Below, piece after piece: positions 1 through 5,645 of a stretch of DNA of 5,645 nucleotides. This stretch comes from Fimenecus stercoravium. Its GTDB lineage: Bacteria > Bacillota > Clostridia > Oscillospirales > Acutalibacteraceae. The notes under the pieces are model-generated. The model was not told the DNA's origin. It was given only the letters and a program-made list of their open reading frames with translations, and did no database searches. Every line of letters begins with the position of its first letter. Positions within the stretch are counted from its first letter, which is position 1. The translations under genes were made by a program, and so were the position numbers. The DNA lies in contig DVIC01000014.1 in NCBI GenBank assembly GCA_018711545.1, positions 1-5,645 on the forward strand, in the 5' to 3' direction.

Positions 1-558
1 CCGGAATGGCGCGAGGACTACCGCCGTGAGCTTGCTGAGATGATCGACTTGCTGTATAACACGGTCTCGCTGTATGCCTGGGTGCCGTTTAACGAGGCTT
101 GGGGACAGTTTGACGCTCTGGAGATCTGCGACCGCGTTCGCAGGCAGGATGCAAGCCGTGTGATCGACCATGCGAGCGGCTGGTACGACCAAGGCGGCGG
201 CGATATTCAAAGCATGCACAAGTACATTCTGCCCATCCGTATGCGCAAGCTCGATGACCGTGCCTTTGTGATTACGGAATTCGGCGGCTATTCCCGCAAG
301 GTGGAGGGGCACACCTGGAATCCTAAAAAAGCGTTCGGCTATCTGATGTTCTCCGATAAAGAAAAGCTGACCGCGGCATATGCAAAGCTTTTGAAAAAGC
401 AGGTGATCCCGCTCATCGAACAGGGGCTTTCCGGCACGATCTACACACAGTTGAGCGACGTGGAAAACGAGGTCAACGGCATTTACACCTATGACCGCGC
501 GGAACTGAAGATCGACGAGCAGACTTTGATCGAGCTTAACCGTCAGATGTCGCTGTAA
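1..558 (+). CDS. Glycoside hydrolase family 2 enzyme, C-terminal part (5' end outside window)
   Basis: The reading frame is open from the first base and ends at TAA 556-558, giving 185 visible residues; the N-terminal sugar-binding and immunoglobulin-like domains of the family would lie upstream. What is visible is the second half of the catalytic TIM barrel. VPFNEAWGQ (visible residues 28-36) carries the Asn-Glu pair whose Glu32 (bases 94-96) is the expected acid/base. GGGDIQSMHKY (65-75) is a conserved barrel segment. VITEFGG (90-96) carries Glu93 (bases 277-279), the expected nucleophile. The tail SGTIYTQLSDVENEVNG (144-160) is typical of short GH2 proteins without the extra C-terminal domains of LacZ. 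Family members are retaining exo-glycosidases (beta-galactosidase, beta-glucuronidase, beta-mannosidase); the substrate cannot be told from this fragment. No secretion signal can be judged without the N-terminus. The ATG at 40 is internal, not the start. The WYL regulator gene follows after 19 nt. Confidence 0.93.
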   Translation, partial: PEWREDYRRELAEMIDLLYNTVSLYAWVPFNEAWGQFDALEICDRVRRQDASRVIDHASGWYDQGGGDIQSMHKYILPIRMRKLDDRAFVITEFGGYSRKVEGHTWNPKKAFGYLMFSDKEKLTAAYAKLLKKQVIPLIEQGLSGTIYTQLSDVENEVNGIYTYDRAELKIDEQTLIELNRQMSL

Positions 559-577
559 ACAAAAAGGGGAGGGGTAT

Positions 578-1573
578 ATGGCGAATTCCAAGCTGAAGCT
601 GCTGTATATTTTGGAGCTGCTTTACAACGAAAGCGATGAAGATCATCCAATAGACACCGAGCGCATCCAACTGTATCTTCGCAACCATAACATTGAAGCC
701 GAGCGCAAATCCATTTACAGCGACATAACGGTATTAAAAGAGTTTGGGTTTGATGTTTTGCTGAACAAAGGCGCTTCGGGCGGTTATTTTCTCGCGTCGC
801 GCGAGTTTGAGGTCGCCGAGATCCGTCTGCTGTGTGATGCGGTGCAGGCTGCAGGATTCATCTCTCCGAAAAAGAGCCGGCATCTTATCGATAAGATCCT
901 CACGCTTGTCAGCGCCCCGCAGGCACGGCAAATCAAAAGCCAGGTCTATGTGGACAACCGTCCGAAATCTGCCAACGAGGAGATCTATTATCATATCGAC
1001 AAGCTCAACCGCGCGATCCAAAACGGTAAGCAGGTGCAAGTGCTTTACCGACGCCGCAAAATCACGGATCAAAATGCAGTAGAGTATGACGACCGCTTAC
1101 ACACCGTCAGCCCTTACGCGATGATTTGGGCGGATGACCACTATTATCTGGTGTGCAACAAAGCGAAATATGATAATTTAATGGTTTTGCGCATCGATCG
1201 TATCAAGAAGTTGGAGGTGCTTGAAAACGAAAGGGCGCGCCATTTCTCTGAGGTATCGCCGTATAAAAATTCCTTTGACTCTGCGGACTATGCCAAACGG
1301 CATTTGCATATGTTTTCAGGCACACCGGAAGGCGTCGAATTGATTTGCCAAAACGATCTCTTGGAACAGGTGCTTGACCGATTCGGCGAGGATGTGCGTC
1401 TGTGCCGTGCGGGTGAGGATAAATTCGGTTTACGAACGCAGGCTGCGGTCAACGACGGGCTGGTTGCGTGGATCATGCAGTTCGGCGCCAAAGTCCGTGT
1501 CAAGAAGCCGGACAGCTTGAAAAAATTGCTGTTTGAAAAGGCGCGAGAGATTGAGAGCGTGTATAAAATTTAA
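578..1573 (+). CDS. HTH-WYL domain transcriptional regulator
   Basis: A complete 331-residue protein. The N-terminal 75 residues form a winged helix-turn-helix of the DeoR/HTH_11 type; the likely recognition helix is around residues 43-57 (RKSIYSDITVLKEFG), followed by the wing GASGGYF (65-71). A linker leads to a WYL domain at about 137-215, recognised by VSPYAMIWADDHYYLV (177-192, with YYL in place of Trp-Tyr-Leu) and LRIDRIKKLEV (204-214). The C-terminal 245-325 fits the WCX extension. WYL domains are Sm-like folds thought to sense ligands, in some cases nucleic acids or nucleotides; the ligand here is unknown. The start is supported by a purine-rich Shine-Dalgarno (AGGGGAGG, about 565-572) just upstream of ATG 578. 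The gene lies 19 nt after the GH2 gene with no promoter or terminator seen between them, so co-transcription is likely. It may control the hydrolase locus or the glycolytic genes downstream; this is inference. Confidence 0.93.
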   Translation: MANSKLKLLYILELLYNESDEDHPIDTERIQLYLRNHNIEAERKSIYSDITVLKEFGFDVLLNKGASGGYFLASREFEVAEIRLLCDAVQAAGFISPKKSRHLIDKILTLVSAPQARQIKSQVYVDNRPKSANEEIYYHIDKLNRAIQNGKQVQVLYRRRKITDQNAVEYDDRLHTVSPYAMIWADDHYYLVCNKAKYDNLMVLRIDRIKKLEVLENERARHFSEVSPYKNSFDSADYAKRHLHMFSGTPEGVELICQNDLLEQVLDRFGEDVRLCRAGEDKFGLRTQAAVNDGLVAWIMQFGAKVRVKKPDSLKKLLFEKAREIESVYKI

Positions 1574-1577
1574 GTGC

Positions 1578-1587
1578 TTGTGCACAA
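1578..1587. promoter_or_regulatory. Perfect 10-bp palindrome, possible operator
   Basis: TTGTGCACAA is perfectly self-complementary and lies 4 nt after the stop codon of the WYL regulator, about 50 bp upstream of the proposed -35 of the pgk promoter. A short dyad like this could be a repressor or activator half-site pair, but it can arise by chance. The bases on either side do not extend the symmetry. The same stretch can also fold as a small GTGC/GCAC hairpin (1574-1585), too weak and without a T-run to be a terminator. No matching copy was noticed elsewhere in the window. Confidence 0.2.
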
Positions 1588-1634
1588 TAGACAAAAAATC
1601 CCTGCGAATTTTAACGCATTGTCCGGTCTGGCAC

Positions 1635-1663
1635 TTGCAAAAAATGGAAGATTGTTATAAAAT
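1635..1663 (+). promoter_or_regulatory. Sigma-A-like promoter of the pgk-tpiA-gpmI operon
   Basis: A -35-like TTGCAA (1635-1640; four of six match TTGACA) and a -10-like TAAAAT (1658-1663; five of six match TATAAT) are separated by 17 bp. An overlapping alternative -10, TATAAA at 1656-1661, is preceded by TG at 1653-1654 and would be an extended -10. Either choice puts the transcription start near 1668-1671, giving a leader of about 40 nt before the pgk start. The leader contains a small GCGG/CCGC hairpin (1674-1686) but no riboswitch that I can recognise. No clear cre (CcpA) site was found. This promoter, together with the 137-nt gap, suggests that the glycolytic genes form a unit separate from the GH2-regulator pair. 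Confidence 0.6.
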
Positions 1664-1694
1664 AATCAAGGTTGCGGAAAGGCCGCTATAAATC

Positions 1695-1701
1695 GGAAAG
1701 G
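1695..1701 (+). promoter_or_regulatory. Ribosome binding site that decides the pgk start
   Basis: GGAAAGG ends directly before an in-frame ATG at 1702, which is too close, and 9 nt before a second in-frame ATG at 1711, which is a normal spacing. An in-frame TTG at 1672 lies almost at the predicted transcription start and has no Shine-Dalgarno sequence. The site therefore favours ATG 1711 as the pgk start. Confidence 0.6.
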
Positions 1702-1710
1702 ATGAAAAAT

Positions 1711-2907
1711 ATGAGTAGTGCACTGAACAAGAAAACGGTTGAAGATCTGGACGTAAAAGGCAAGCGTGTCCTTGTACGCTGTGACTTCAACGTAAAAATG
1801 GAAAACGGCGTGATCACCAGCGACAAGCGTATCGTCGCATCTCTGCCGACCATTCAGTACTTGATCAAAAACGGCGCAAAAGTCATTCTCTGCTCGCATC
1901 TCGGCAGACCGAAGGGCGAGTTTAATCCCGAATTTTCGATGAAGCCTGTTGCCGAACGCTTGTCCGAGCTTTTGGGTCAGCCCGTGAAGCTTGCGAAAGA
2001 CGTAGTCGGCGAGAGCGCGCAGGAGCTTGCCGCTTCGCTTCAGGACGGCGAAGTTCTGCTGTTAGAAAATGTCCGTTTTGAACCCGGCGAGACCAAAAAC
2101 GATCCCGAACTTTCCAAGAAGTTTGCGGCTTTGGCGGATCTGTATGTCAACGATGCATTCGGCTCGGCGCACAGAGCGCATTCTTCCACGGCGGGCGTTG
2201 CCGATTATCTGCCCTCTGCCTGCGGTTACCTGATCCAGAAAGAGATCCAATTTATCGGCGGCGCGCTTGAGAATCCGAAGCGCCCGTTGGTCGCTATTCT
2301 CGGCGGCGCGAAGGTCTCGGATAAGATCGGCGTGATCACCAATCTGATCGATAAATGCGATACGCTTATCATTGGCGGTGGTATGGCGTATACCTTTATG
2401 AAAGCGCTTGGCCACAGCATCGGCAATTCTCTTTTGGAAGAGGATAAGGTGGAGCTTGCCGCTGAAATGATGCAGAAAGCGAAAGATAAAGGCGTGAAAT
2501 TCCTGATCCCCGTGGATAACAAGGTCGGTAAGGAATATAAGCCCGATACGGAAGCAAAAGTCGTCAACTCCGACGAGATCCCGGATGGCTGGATGGGTCT
2601 TGACATCGGTCCTGAAACGCAGAAGCTGTTTGCAGATGCAGTCAAGGGCGCCGGTACCGTCATTTGGAACGGTCCGATGGGTGTTTCCGAATGGGATAAC
2701 TTCGCTGCAGGCACCATTGCCGTGGCAACCGCCATTGCGGACAGCGGTGCGATCTCGATCATCGGCGGCGGTGACTCCGCTGCGGCGATCCAAAAGCTCG
2801 GCTTTGCGGATAAAATGTCGCATATTTCTACGGGCGGCGGCGCTTCTCTCGAATACCTGGAGGGCAAAGAACTGCCCGGCATTGCCGCTTTGGACGATAA
2901 AGAATAA
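1711..2907 (+). CDS. pgk: Phosphoglycerate kinase
   Basis: Cytoplasmic glycolytic enzyme that moves the phosphate of 1,3-bisphosphoglycerate to ADP, giving ATP and 3-phosphoglycerate. From ATG 1711 the protein has 398 residues, the normal family length. The family signature KRVLVRCDFNV is at 18-28, followed by the substrate-binding SHLGRPKG (62-69), ENVRFEPGE (119-127, with Arg122) and NDAFGSAHRAHSST (147-160, with Arg155). In the C-terminal nucleotide domain are GGAKVSDK (198-205), WNGPMGVSE (319-327), the phosphate-binding glycine loop GGGDSAAA (352-359), and STGGGASLEYLEGKELPG (373-390) near the end. All expected substrate and nucleotide motifs are intact. The start at 1711 is preferred over ATG 1702 and TTG 1672 because of Shine-Dalgarno spacing and the predicted promoter position. 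It is the first gene of the operon; gap, its frequent upstream partner, is absent here. A stem-loop separates it from tpiA. Confidence 0.97.
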   Translation: MSSALNKKTVEDLDVKGKRVLVRCDFNVKMENGVITSDKRIVASLPTIQYLIKNGAKVILCSHLGRPKGEFNPEFSMKPVAERLSELLGQPVKLAKDVVGESAQELAASLQDGEVLLLENVRFEPGETKNDPELSKKFAALADLYVNDAFGSAHRAHSSTAGVADYLPSACGYLIQKEIQFIGGALENPKRPLVAILGGAKVSDKIGVITNLIDKCDTLIIGGGMAYTFMKALGHSIGNSLLEEDKVELAAEMMQKAKDKGVKFLIPVDNKVGKEYKPDTEAKVVNSDEIPDGWMGLDIGPETQKLFADAVKGAGTVIWNGPMGVSEWDNFAAGTIAVATAIADSGAISIIGGGDSAAAIQKLGFADKMSHISTGGGASLEYLEGKELPGIAALDDKE

Positions 2908-2913
2908 TGCAGT

Positions 2914-2953
2914 ATACAGGTGGGCGCTTGCGTTCACCTGTATCTCAATTTTT
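2914..2953 (+). terminator. Intercistronic stem-loop between pgk and tpiA (candidate attenuator or mRNA-processing element)
   Basis: ATACAGGTG (2914-2922) pairs perfectly with CACCTGTAT (2935-2943). The stem continues inward through two G-U pairs and then C-G and G-C pairs, to close on a CUUG loop (2927-2930), a known stable tetraloop when closed by G-C. That makes a 13-bp stem. A run of five T (2949-2953) follows, but after five other bases (CTCAA), so it does not look like a full-strength intrinsic terminator. The Shine-Dalgarno of tpiA lies just after it. Likely roles are partial termination, protection of the upstream pgk 3' end, or a spacer that sets the Pgk:TpiA ratio; the sequence does not decide between them. 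Confidence 0.5.
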
Positions 2954-2970
2954 GATAAGGAGAAGACAAC

Positions 2971-3738
2971 ATGAATAAAGCAAAACGTGCGGCGGTCATC
3001 GCCGGCAACTGGAAAATGAACAAAACCCCCTCTGAGGCGAAAGCATTGATCGAAGAAATGAAGCCGCTGGTCAAAGACGCCGGCTGCGATGTAGTTCTGT
3101 GTGTGCCTTTTATCGACATTCCTGCCGCAGTTGAAGCAGCAAAGGGCTCGAACATCAAGATCGGTGCCGAGAACGTACACTTCAAGGCTTCCGGCGCCTA
3201 CACCGGTGAGGTTTCCGCCGACATGCTTACGGAAGCCGGTGTGGAATACGTTGTCATCGGGCACAGCGAAAGAAGAACTTATTTCGGTGAAACGGATCAA
3301 ACCGTTAACCTGCGCACGCTTGCGGCACTGAATTCGGGCCTGAAAGCGATCGTCTGTGTCGGTGAAACGCTTGAACAACGTGAACTCGGCTATACCGAGA
3401 CACTGCTGAAATTTCAGACCAAAATGGCACTGACCAACGTGACGGCTGAACAGCTTAAAAATGTTATCATTGCTTATGAACCGGTTTGGGCGATCGGCAC
3501 AGGTGTAACGGCCACTGCGGAGCAGGCGGACGAGGGCAACGGCTTTGTCCGCGCGGCTGTTGCGGAAGTGTACGGCGAAGATGCCGCGCAGGCGCTGACC
3601 GTGCAATACGGTGGCTCGATGAATGCGGGCAATGCGGAAGAACTGCTGGCAAAGGAAAATGTGGACGGCGGTCTCATCGGCGGCGCTTCGCTGAAAGCGA
3701 AGGATTTTGCCGCCATCGTCGCTGCTGCATCGAAATAA
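2971..3738 (+). CDS. tpiA: Triosephosphate isomerase
   Basis: Interconverts dihydroxyacetone phosphate and glyceraldehyde 3-phosphate; normally a cytoplasmic dimer with an (alpha/beta)8 barrel fold. The 255-residue length is normal. Active-site residues are present: Asn13 and Lys15 in AGNWKMNKT (11-19), His98 in VVIGHSERR (94-102), and the catalytic base Glu170 in AYEPVWAIGTG (168-178), which leads into the mobile loop 6. Phosphate-binding segments QYGGSMNAGN (212-221) and DGGLIGGASL (232-241) are intact. The C-terminal hinge of loop 6 reads VTA (179-181) where many homologues have KTA, and the usual NEVC region following it reads DEGN (187-190); these are mild variations that leave the catalytic residues in place. 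TAAGGAG (2956-2962), 8 nt before ATG 2971, supports the start. It lies 63 nt after pgk and 20 nt before gpmI, in the same transcription unit. Confidence 0.97.
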   Translation: MNKAKRAAVIAGNWKMNKTPSEAKALIEEMKPLVKDAGCDVVLCVPFIDIPAAVEAAKGSNIKIGAENVHFKASGAYTGEVSADMLTEAGVEYVVIGHSERRTYFGETDQTVNLRTLAALNSGLKAIVCVGETLEQRELGYTETLLKFQTKMALTNVTAEQLKNVIIAYEPVWAIGTGVTATAEQADEGNGFVRAAVAEVYGEDAAQALTVQYGGSMNAGNAEELLAKENVDGGLIGGASLKAKDFAAIVAAASK

Positions 3739-3758
3739 GGAAGAGGAACTGAATCATC

Positions 3759-5294
3759 ATGAAAAAACCTGTTGTTTTGTGCATTATGGACGGTTTTGGC
3801 TATAATCCGTCCGATTACGGCAATGCCATTCGCGCCGCGAAAACACCGCGTCTGGACGAAATTATGCAAAATAATCCCATGACCTACATCGGCGCTTCCG
3901 GCATGGATGTCGGGCTTCCCGACGGGCAGATGGGTAACTCTGAGGTCGGGCACACAAATATCGGTGCGGGGCGCATCGTCTATCAGGAGTTGACGCGCAT
4001 CACCAAGTCCATTCAGGACGGGGATTTCTTCCAAAACGAAGCCTTCGTCGGTGCGGTAGACAACTGCAAGAAAAACGCCACGGCGCTGCACCTGATCGGG
4101 CTTTTGTCCGACGGCGGTGTGCACAGCCATAACACGCATCTGTATGCGCTCTTAAAGCTCGCAAAAGACAGCGGACTTACCGACGTATATGTGCACTGCC
4201 TTTTGGACGGCAGAGATGTGCCGCCGGCCTCCGGCGTAGAATATATTCGCGAATTGCAGCAGAAAATGCAGGAAATCGGTGTCGGCAAAATTGCTACGGT
4301 CATGGGCCGTTTTTACGCGATGGATCGTGACAATATTTGGGATCGTGTCGGTATGGCATACAACGCCATGGTCAATCGCGAGGGGATCGAAGCCGACGAC
4401 GCGGTTGCCGCCGTGGAAAAATCGTATGATACGATCGATGAGGACGGCAAGCATCTGACCGATGAATTCGTGATGCCGACTGTGATCGCGGGCGGCGCAC
4501 CGATTTCGGCGAATGATTCTGTTATCTTTTTCAACTTCCGCCCCGACCGCGCCCGTGAGATCACGCGCTCGTTCGTGGATCCCGATTTTACCGGCTTTGC
4601 TCGCAAGGCGTATTTTCCGCTGTACTATGTCTGCATGACGCAGTATGACGAGGAAATGCCGAACGTAGAGGTTGCTTTTAAGCCCGAACGGCTGGTCAAT
4701 ACGATGGGTGAGTATCTGTCCAAACTCGGTAAAACGCAGCTGCGCATTGCCGAGACGCAAAAGTATGCGCATGTGACGTTCTTCTATAACGGCGGCGAGG
4801 AAAAGGTTTATCCGGGGGAAGATCGCATTTTGATCGATTCCCCGAAGATCTCCACCTTTGACCTTAAGCCTGAAATGAGCGCCTATGAGGTCTGCGATGC
4901 CGCCTGCAAGGAAATTCTCAGTGGCAAATATGACGTTGTGATCCTCAATTATGCGAACTGTGATATGGTCGGGCATACAGGTATTTTTGATGCGGCTGTC
5001 AAAGCAGTGGAGGCTGTAGATACCTGCGTCGGCAAGCTGACCGATGCGGTTATGCAAATGGACGGCGTGATCCTCATCACTGCCGACCATGGCAACGCGG
5101 ATCAAATGTATGCAGAGGACGGTTCACCGTTTACGGCGCATACCACGAACCCCGTTCCGCTGGTGATCGTGGGCAAGGATTGCAAGCTCAAACAGTCGGG
5201 CGGCAGGCTTTGCGACCTTTCGCCGACGATGCTGGACATCATGGGGCTCGAGCAGCCGAAAGAGATGACCGGTGTTTCGTTAATCGAAAAATAA
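3759..5294 (+). CDS. gpmI: 2,3-bisphosphoglycerate-independent phosphoglycerate mutase
   Basis: Interconverts 3-phosphoglycerate and 2-phosphoglycerate through a phosphoserine intermediate, using two Mn2+ ions; monomeric, cytoplasmic, alkaline-phosphatase superfamily. The 511 residues match the family length. Asp11 (CIMDGFG) and Ser61 (MGNSEVGH, the nucleophile) start the metal site. The substrate domain follows with His122 (GGVHSH), Arg152-Asp153 (DGRDVPP), Arg184 and Arg190 (MGRFYAMDR), and Arg261 and Arg264 (FNFRPDR). The phosphatase domain resumes with Lys335 (ETQKYAHVTFF), Asp402 and His406 (NCDMVGHTG), Asp443-His444 (TADHGNAD) and His461 (TAHTTNPVP). All metal and catalytic residues known from the Bacillus enzyme have counterparts. 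In spore-forming Bacillus this enzyme is very pH sensitive and its shutdown lets 3-phosphoglycerate build up in the forespore. A purine-rich AGGAAGAGGA (3738-3747) begins at the last base of the tpiA stop codon and precedes ATG 3759 with slightly long spacing (11 nt). The 3' end overlaps convergent spmB by 15 bp. Confidence 0.97.
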   Translation: MKKPVVLCIMDGFGYNPSDYGNAIRAAKTPRLDEIMQNNPMTYIGASGMDVGLPDGQMGNSEVGHTNIGAGRIVYQELTRITKSIQDGDFFQNEAFVGAVDNCKKNATALHLIGLLSDGGVHSHNTHLYALLKLAKDSGLTDVYVHCLLDGRDVPPASGVEYIRELQQKMQEIGVGKIATVMGRFYAMDRDNIWDRVGMAYNAMVNREGIEADDAVAAVEKSYDTIDEDGKHLTDEFVMPTVIAGGAPISANDSVIFFNFRPDRAREITRSFVDPDFTGFARKAYFPLYYVCMTQYDEEMPNVEVAFKPERLVNTMGEYLSKLGKTQLRIAETQKYAHVTFFYNGGEEKVYPGEDRILIDSPKISTFDLKPEMSAYEVCDAACKEILSGKYDVVILNYANCDMVGHTGIFDAAVKAVEAVDTCVGKLTDAVMQMDGVILITADHGNADQMYAEDGSPFTAHTTNPVPLVIVGKDCKLKQSGGRLCDLSPTMLDIMGLEQPKEMTGVSLIEK

Positions 5295-5645
5295 CCGTAC
5301 AAAAACGGCAGACAGCAAAAAGCTGATCCCATCGGCACACAGTGCGCAAAGCACCGTGTGCCGAATTTTTTTGACCCCGACCGCGCCGTAATATACCGTA
5401 ACGGTGTAAAATGTTGTTTCGGTCGATCCCGCGATCACCGAGGCTGTACGCCCGATAAAGGAGTCTGCGCCGTAGGTTGTAAGCAGACTTTGAAACGCGC
5501 TTAAAGACCCGCTTCCGGAGATCGGCGATAAAATACAAAGCGGCAGCACCTCTGCGGGAAACCCAAGCTTGGAAAGCAGGGGAGAAAGCGCAGCGGTAAG
5601 CGCGTCCGAAACACCGCTCGCCGTAAGCATCTGTACGGCGAGCAG
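5280..5645 (-). CDS. spmB: Spore maturation protein B, C-terminal part (5' end outside window)
   Basis: The minus-strand frame is open from the window edge to a TAA at 5282-5280, giving 121 visible residues; the full protein in Bacillus is about 178. It is a membrane protein of the nucleoside-recognition (Gate) domain family that, with SpmA, is needed for normal spore core dehydration and heat resistance. Visible hallmarks, numbered from the window edge, are GFPAEVLPLCILSPISGSGSL at about 28-48, YGADSFIGRTASVIAGSTETT (58-78), and FYTVTVYYGAVGVKKIRHT (79-97), followed by a hydrophobic C-terminal helix (98-120). The order and spacing match the conserved SpmB C-terminal half, where PDSFIGR-like and GSTDTTFY-like motifs are characteristic. 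The ATG at 5630 is internal; the frame runs on upstream. Its last 15 bp overlap the end of gpmI on the other strand, and a plus-strand terminator lies within the codons for residues 92-105. spmA would be expected upstream (right of the window), which cannot be checked here. Confidence 0.9.
   Translation of the reverse strand: MLAVQMLTASGVSDALTAALSPLLSKLGFPAEVLPLCILSPISGSGSLSAFQSLLTTYGADSFIGRTASVIAGSTETTFYTVTVYYGAVGVKKIRHTVLCALCADGISFLLSAVFVRLFFD
5333..5372 (+). terminator. Intrinsic terminator of the pgk-tpiA-gpmI operon, inside spmB
   Basis: CGGCACAC (5333-5340) pairs perfectly with GTGTGCCG (5356-5363). After one A/C mismatch the stem continues with GTGC (5342-5345) pairing with GCAC (5351-5354) around a GCAAA loop. 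AA and then seven T follow (5366-5372). This is a strong Rho-independent terminator in the plus direction, 38 nt after the gpmI stop. In the minus direction the T-run becomes an A-run before the hairpin and no comparable T-run follows, so it should not stop spmB transcription. It is wholly contained in the spmB coding sequence, in the codons for KKIRHTVLCALCA and the first base of the next codon. Confidence 0.88.

Noticed and set aside
1601..1625. Possible CcpA (cre) site in the region upstream of pgk (TTTTAACGCATTGTC)
   Set aside because: Compared with the cre consensus (TGNAANCGNWNNCA), the AA and CG blocks are adjacent without the required intervening base, and neither strand gives a convincing match.
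1674..1686. GCGG/CCGC hairpin in the pgk leader
   Set aside because: With only four base pairs and a five-base loop it is too small to call an attenuator or riboswitch, and the leader of about 40 nt is too short for a known metabolite riboswitch.
1672..1710. Longer pgk start at TTG 1672 or ATG 1702
   Set aside because: TTG 1672 is nearly at the predicted transcription start and has no Shine-Dalgarno, and ATG 1702 abuts GGAAAGG with no spacing. ATG 1711 gives proper spacing and the usual protein length.
2062..3606. 514-codon open frame on the minus strand across pgk and tpiA
   Set aside because: It lies antisense to two certain genes and runs through their spacer. Its translation is rich in His, Arg, Phe and Cys with no recognisable family, and it has no evident ribosome binding site. 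Long antisense frames are expected from the codon bias of highly expressed genes.
3474..4139. 221-codon open frame on the minus strand spanning the tpiA-gpmI junction
   Set aside because: It is antisense to two well-supported genes, with no recognisable domain and no support for a start.
4152..5105. 317-codon open frame on the minus strand within gpmI
   Set aside because: It is fully antisense to gpmI, with the His/Arg/Ile-rich composition of a shadow frame and no recognisable motifs.
5313..5325. CAGC-AAAAA-GCTG inverted repeat just after gpmI
   Set aside because: A four-base-pair stem without a T-run on the plus strand; the real terminator a few bases later explains termination.

Overview
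The window looks like chromosomal core sequence from an endospore-forming Clostridia-type Firmicute (Bacillota), plausibly an Oscillospiraceae/Ruminococcaceae-like gut anaerobe. The reasons are a moderate GC content (about 50-55 % by eye), strong purine-rich Shine-Dalgarno sequences, a pgk-tpiA-gpmI glycolytic cluster that uses the Mn-dependent phosphoglycerate mutase typical of spore formers, and the 3' part of a gene for the spore maturation protein SpmB at the right edge. The taxonomic placement is inference; no rRNA or tRNA gene is present.

Layout. Bases 1-558 (+) hold the C-terminal part of a glycoside hydrolase family 2 enzyme with both catalytic glutamates visible. After 19 nt comes a complete HTH-WYL transcriptional regulator (578-1573, +), probably co-transcribed with the hydrolase. 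A 137-nt intergenic region (1574-1710) carries a sigma-A-like promoter and a small palindrome. It is followed by the lower-glycolysis operon: pgk (1711-2907), a 63-nt spacer with a strong stem-loop, tpiA (2971-3738), a 20-nt spacer, and gpmI (3759-5294). A strong intrinsic terminator for this operon lies at 5333-5372. On the minus strand, spmB (5280-5645, 5' end outside the window) converges on gpmI. The two coding regions overlap tail to tail by 15 bp, so the glycolytic operon's terminator lies inside the spmB coding region.

How the genes work together. Pgk makes ATP and 3-phosphoglycerate from 1,3-bisphosphoglycerate, TpiA interconverts the two triose phosphates, and GpmI converts 3-phosphoglycerate to 2-phosphoglycerate. 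gap and eno are not in the window. The hydrolase could supply sugars to this pathway, and the WYL regulator lies where other Firmicutes often carry a glycolytic repressor, but no regulatory link is shown by the sequence. All genes are familiar families, and I see no mobile element, CRISPR array or unknown multi-gene system. The points most worth a second look are regulatory: the terminator embedded in spmB, the convergent overlap of gpmI and spmB, and the pgk-tpiA stem-loop.
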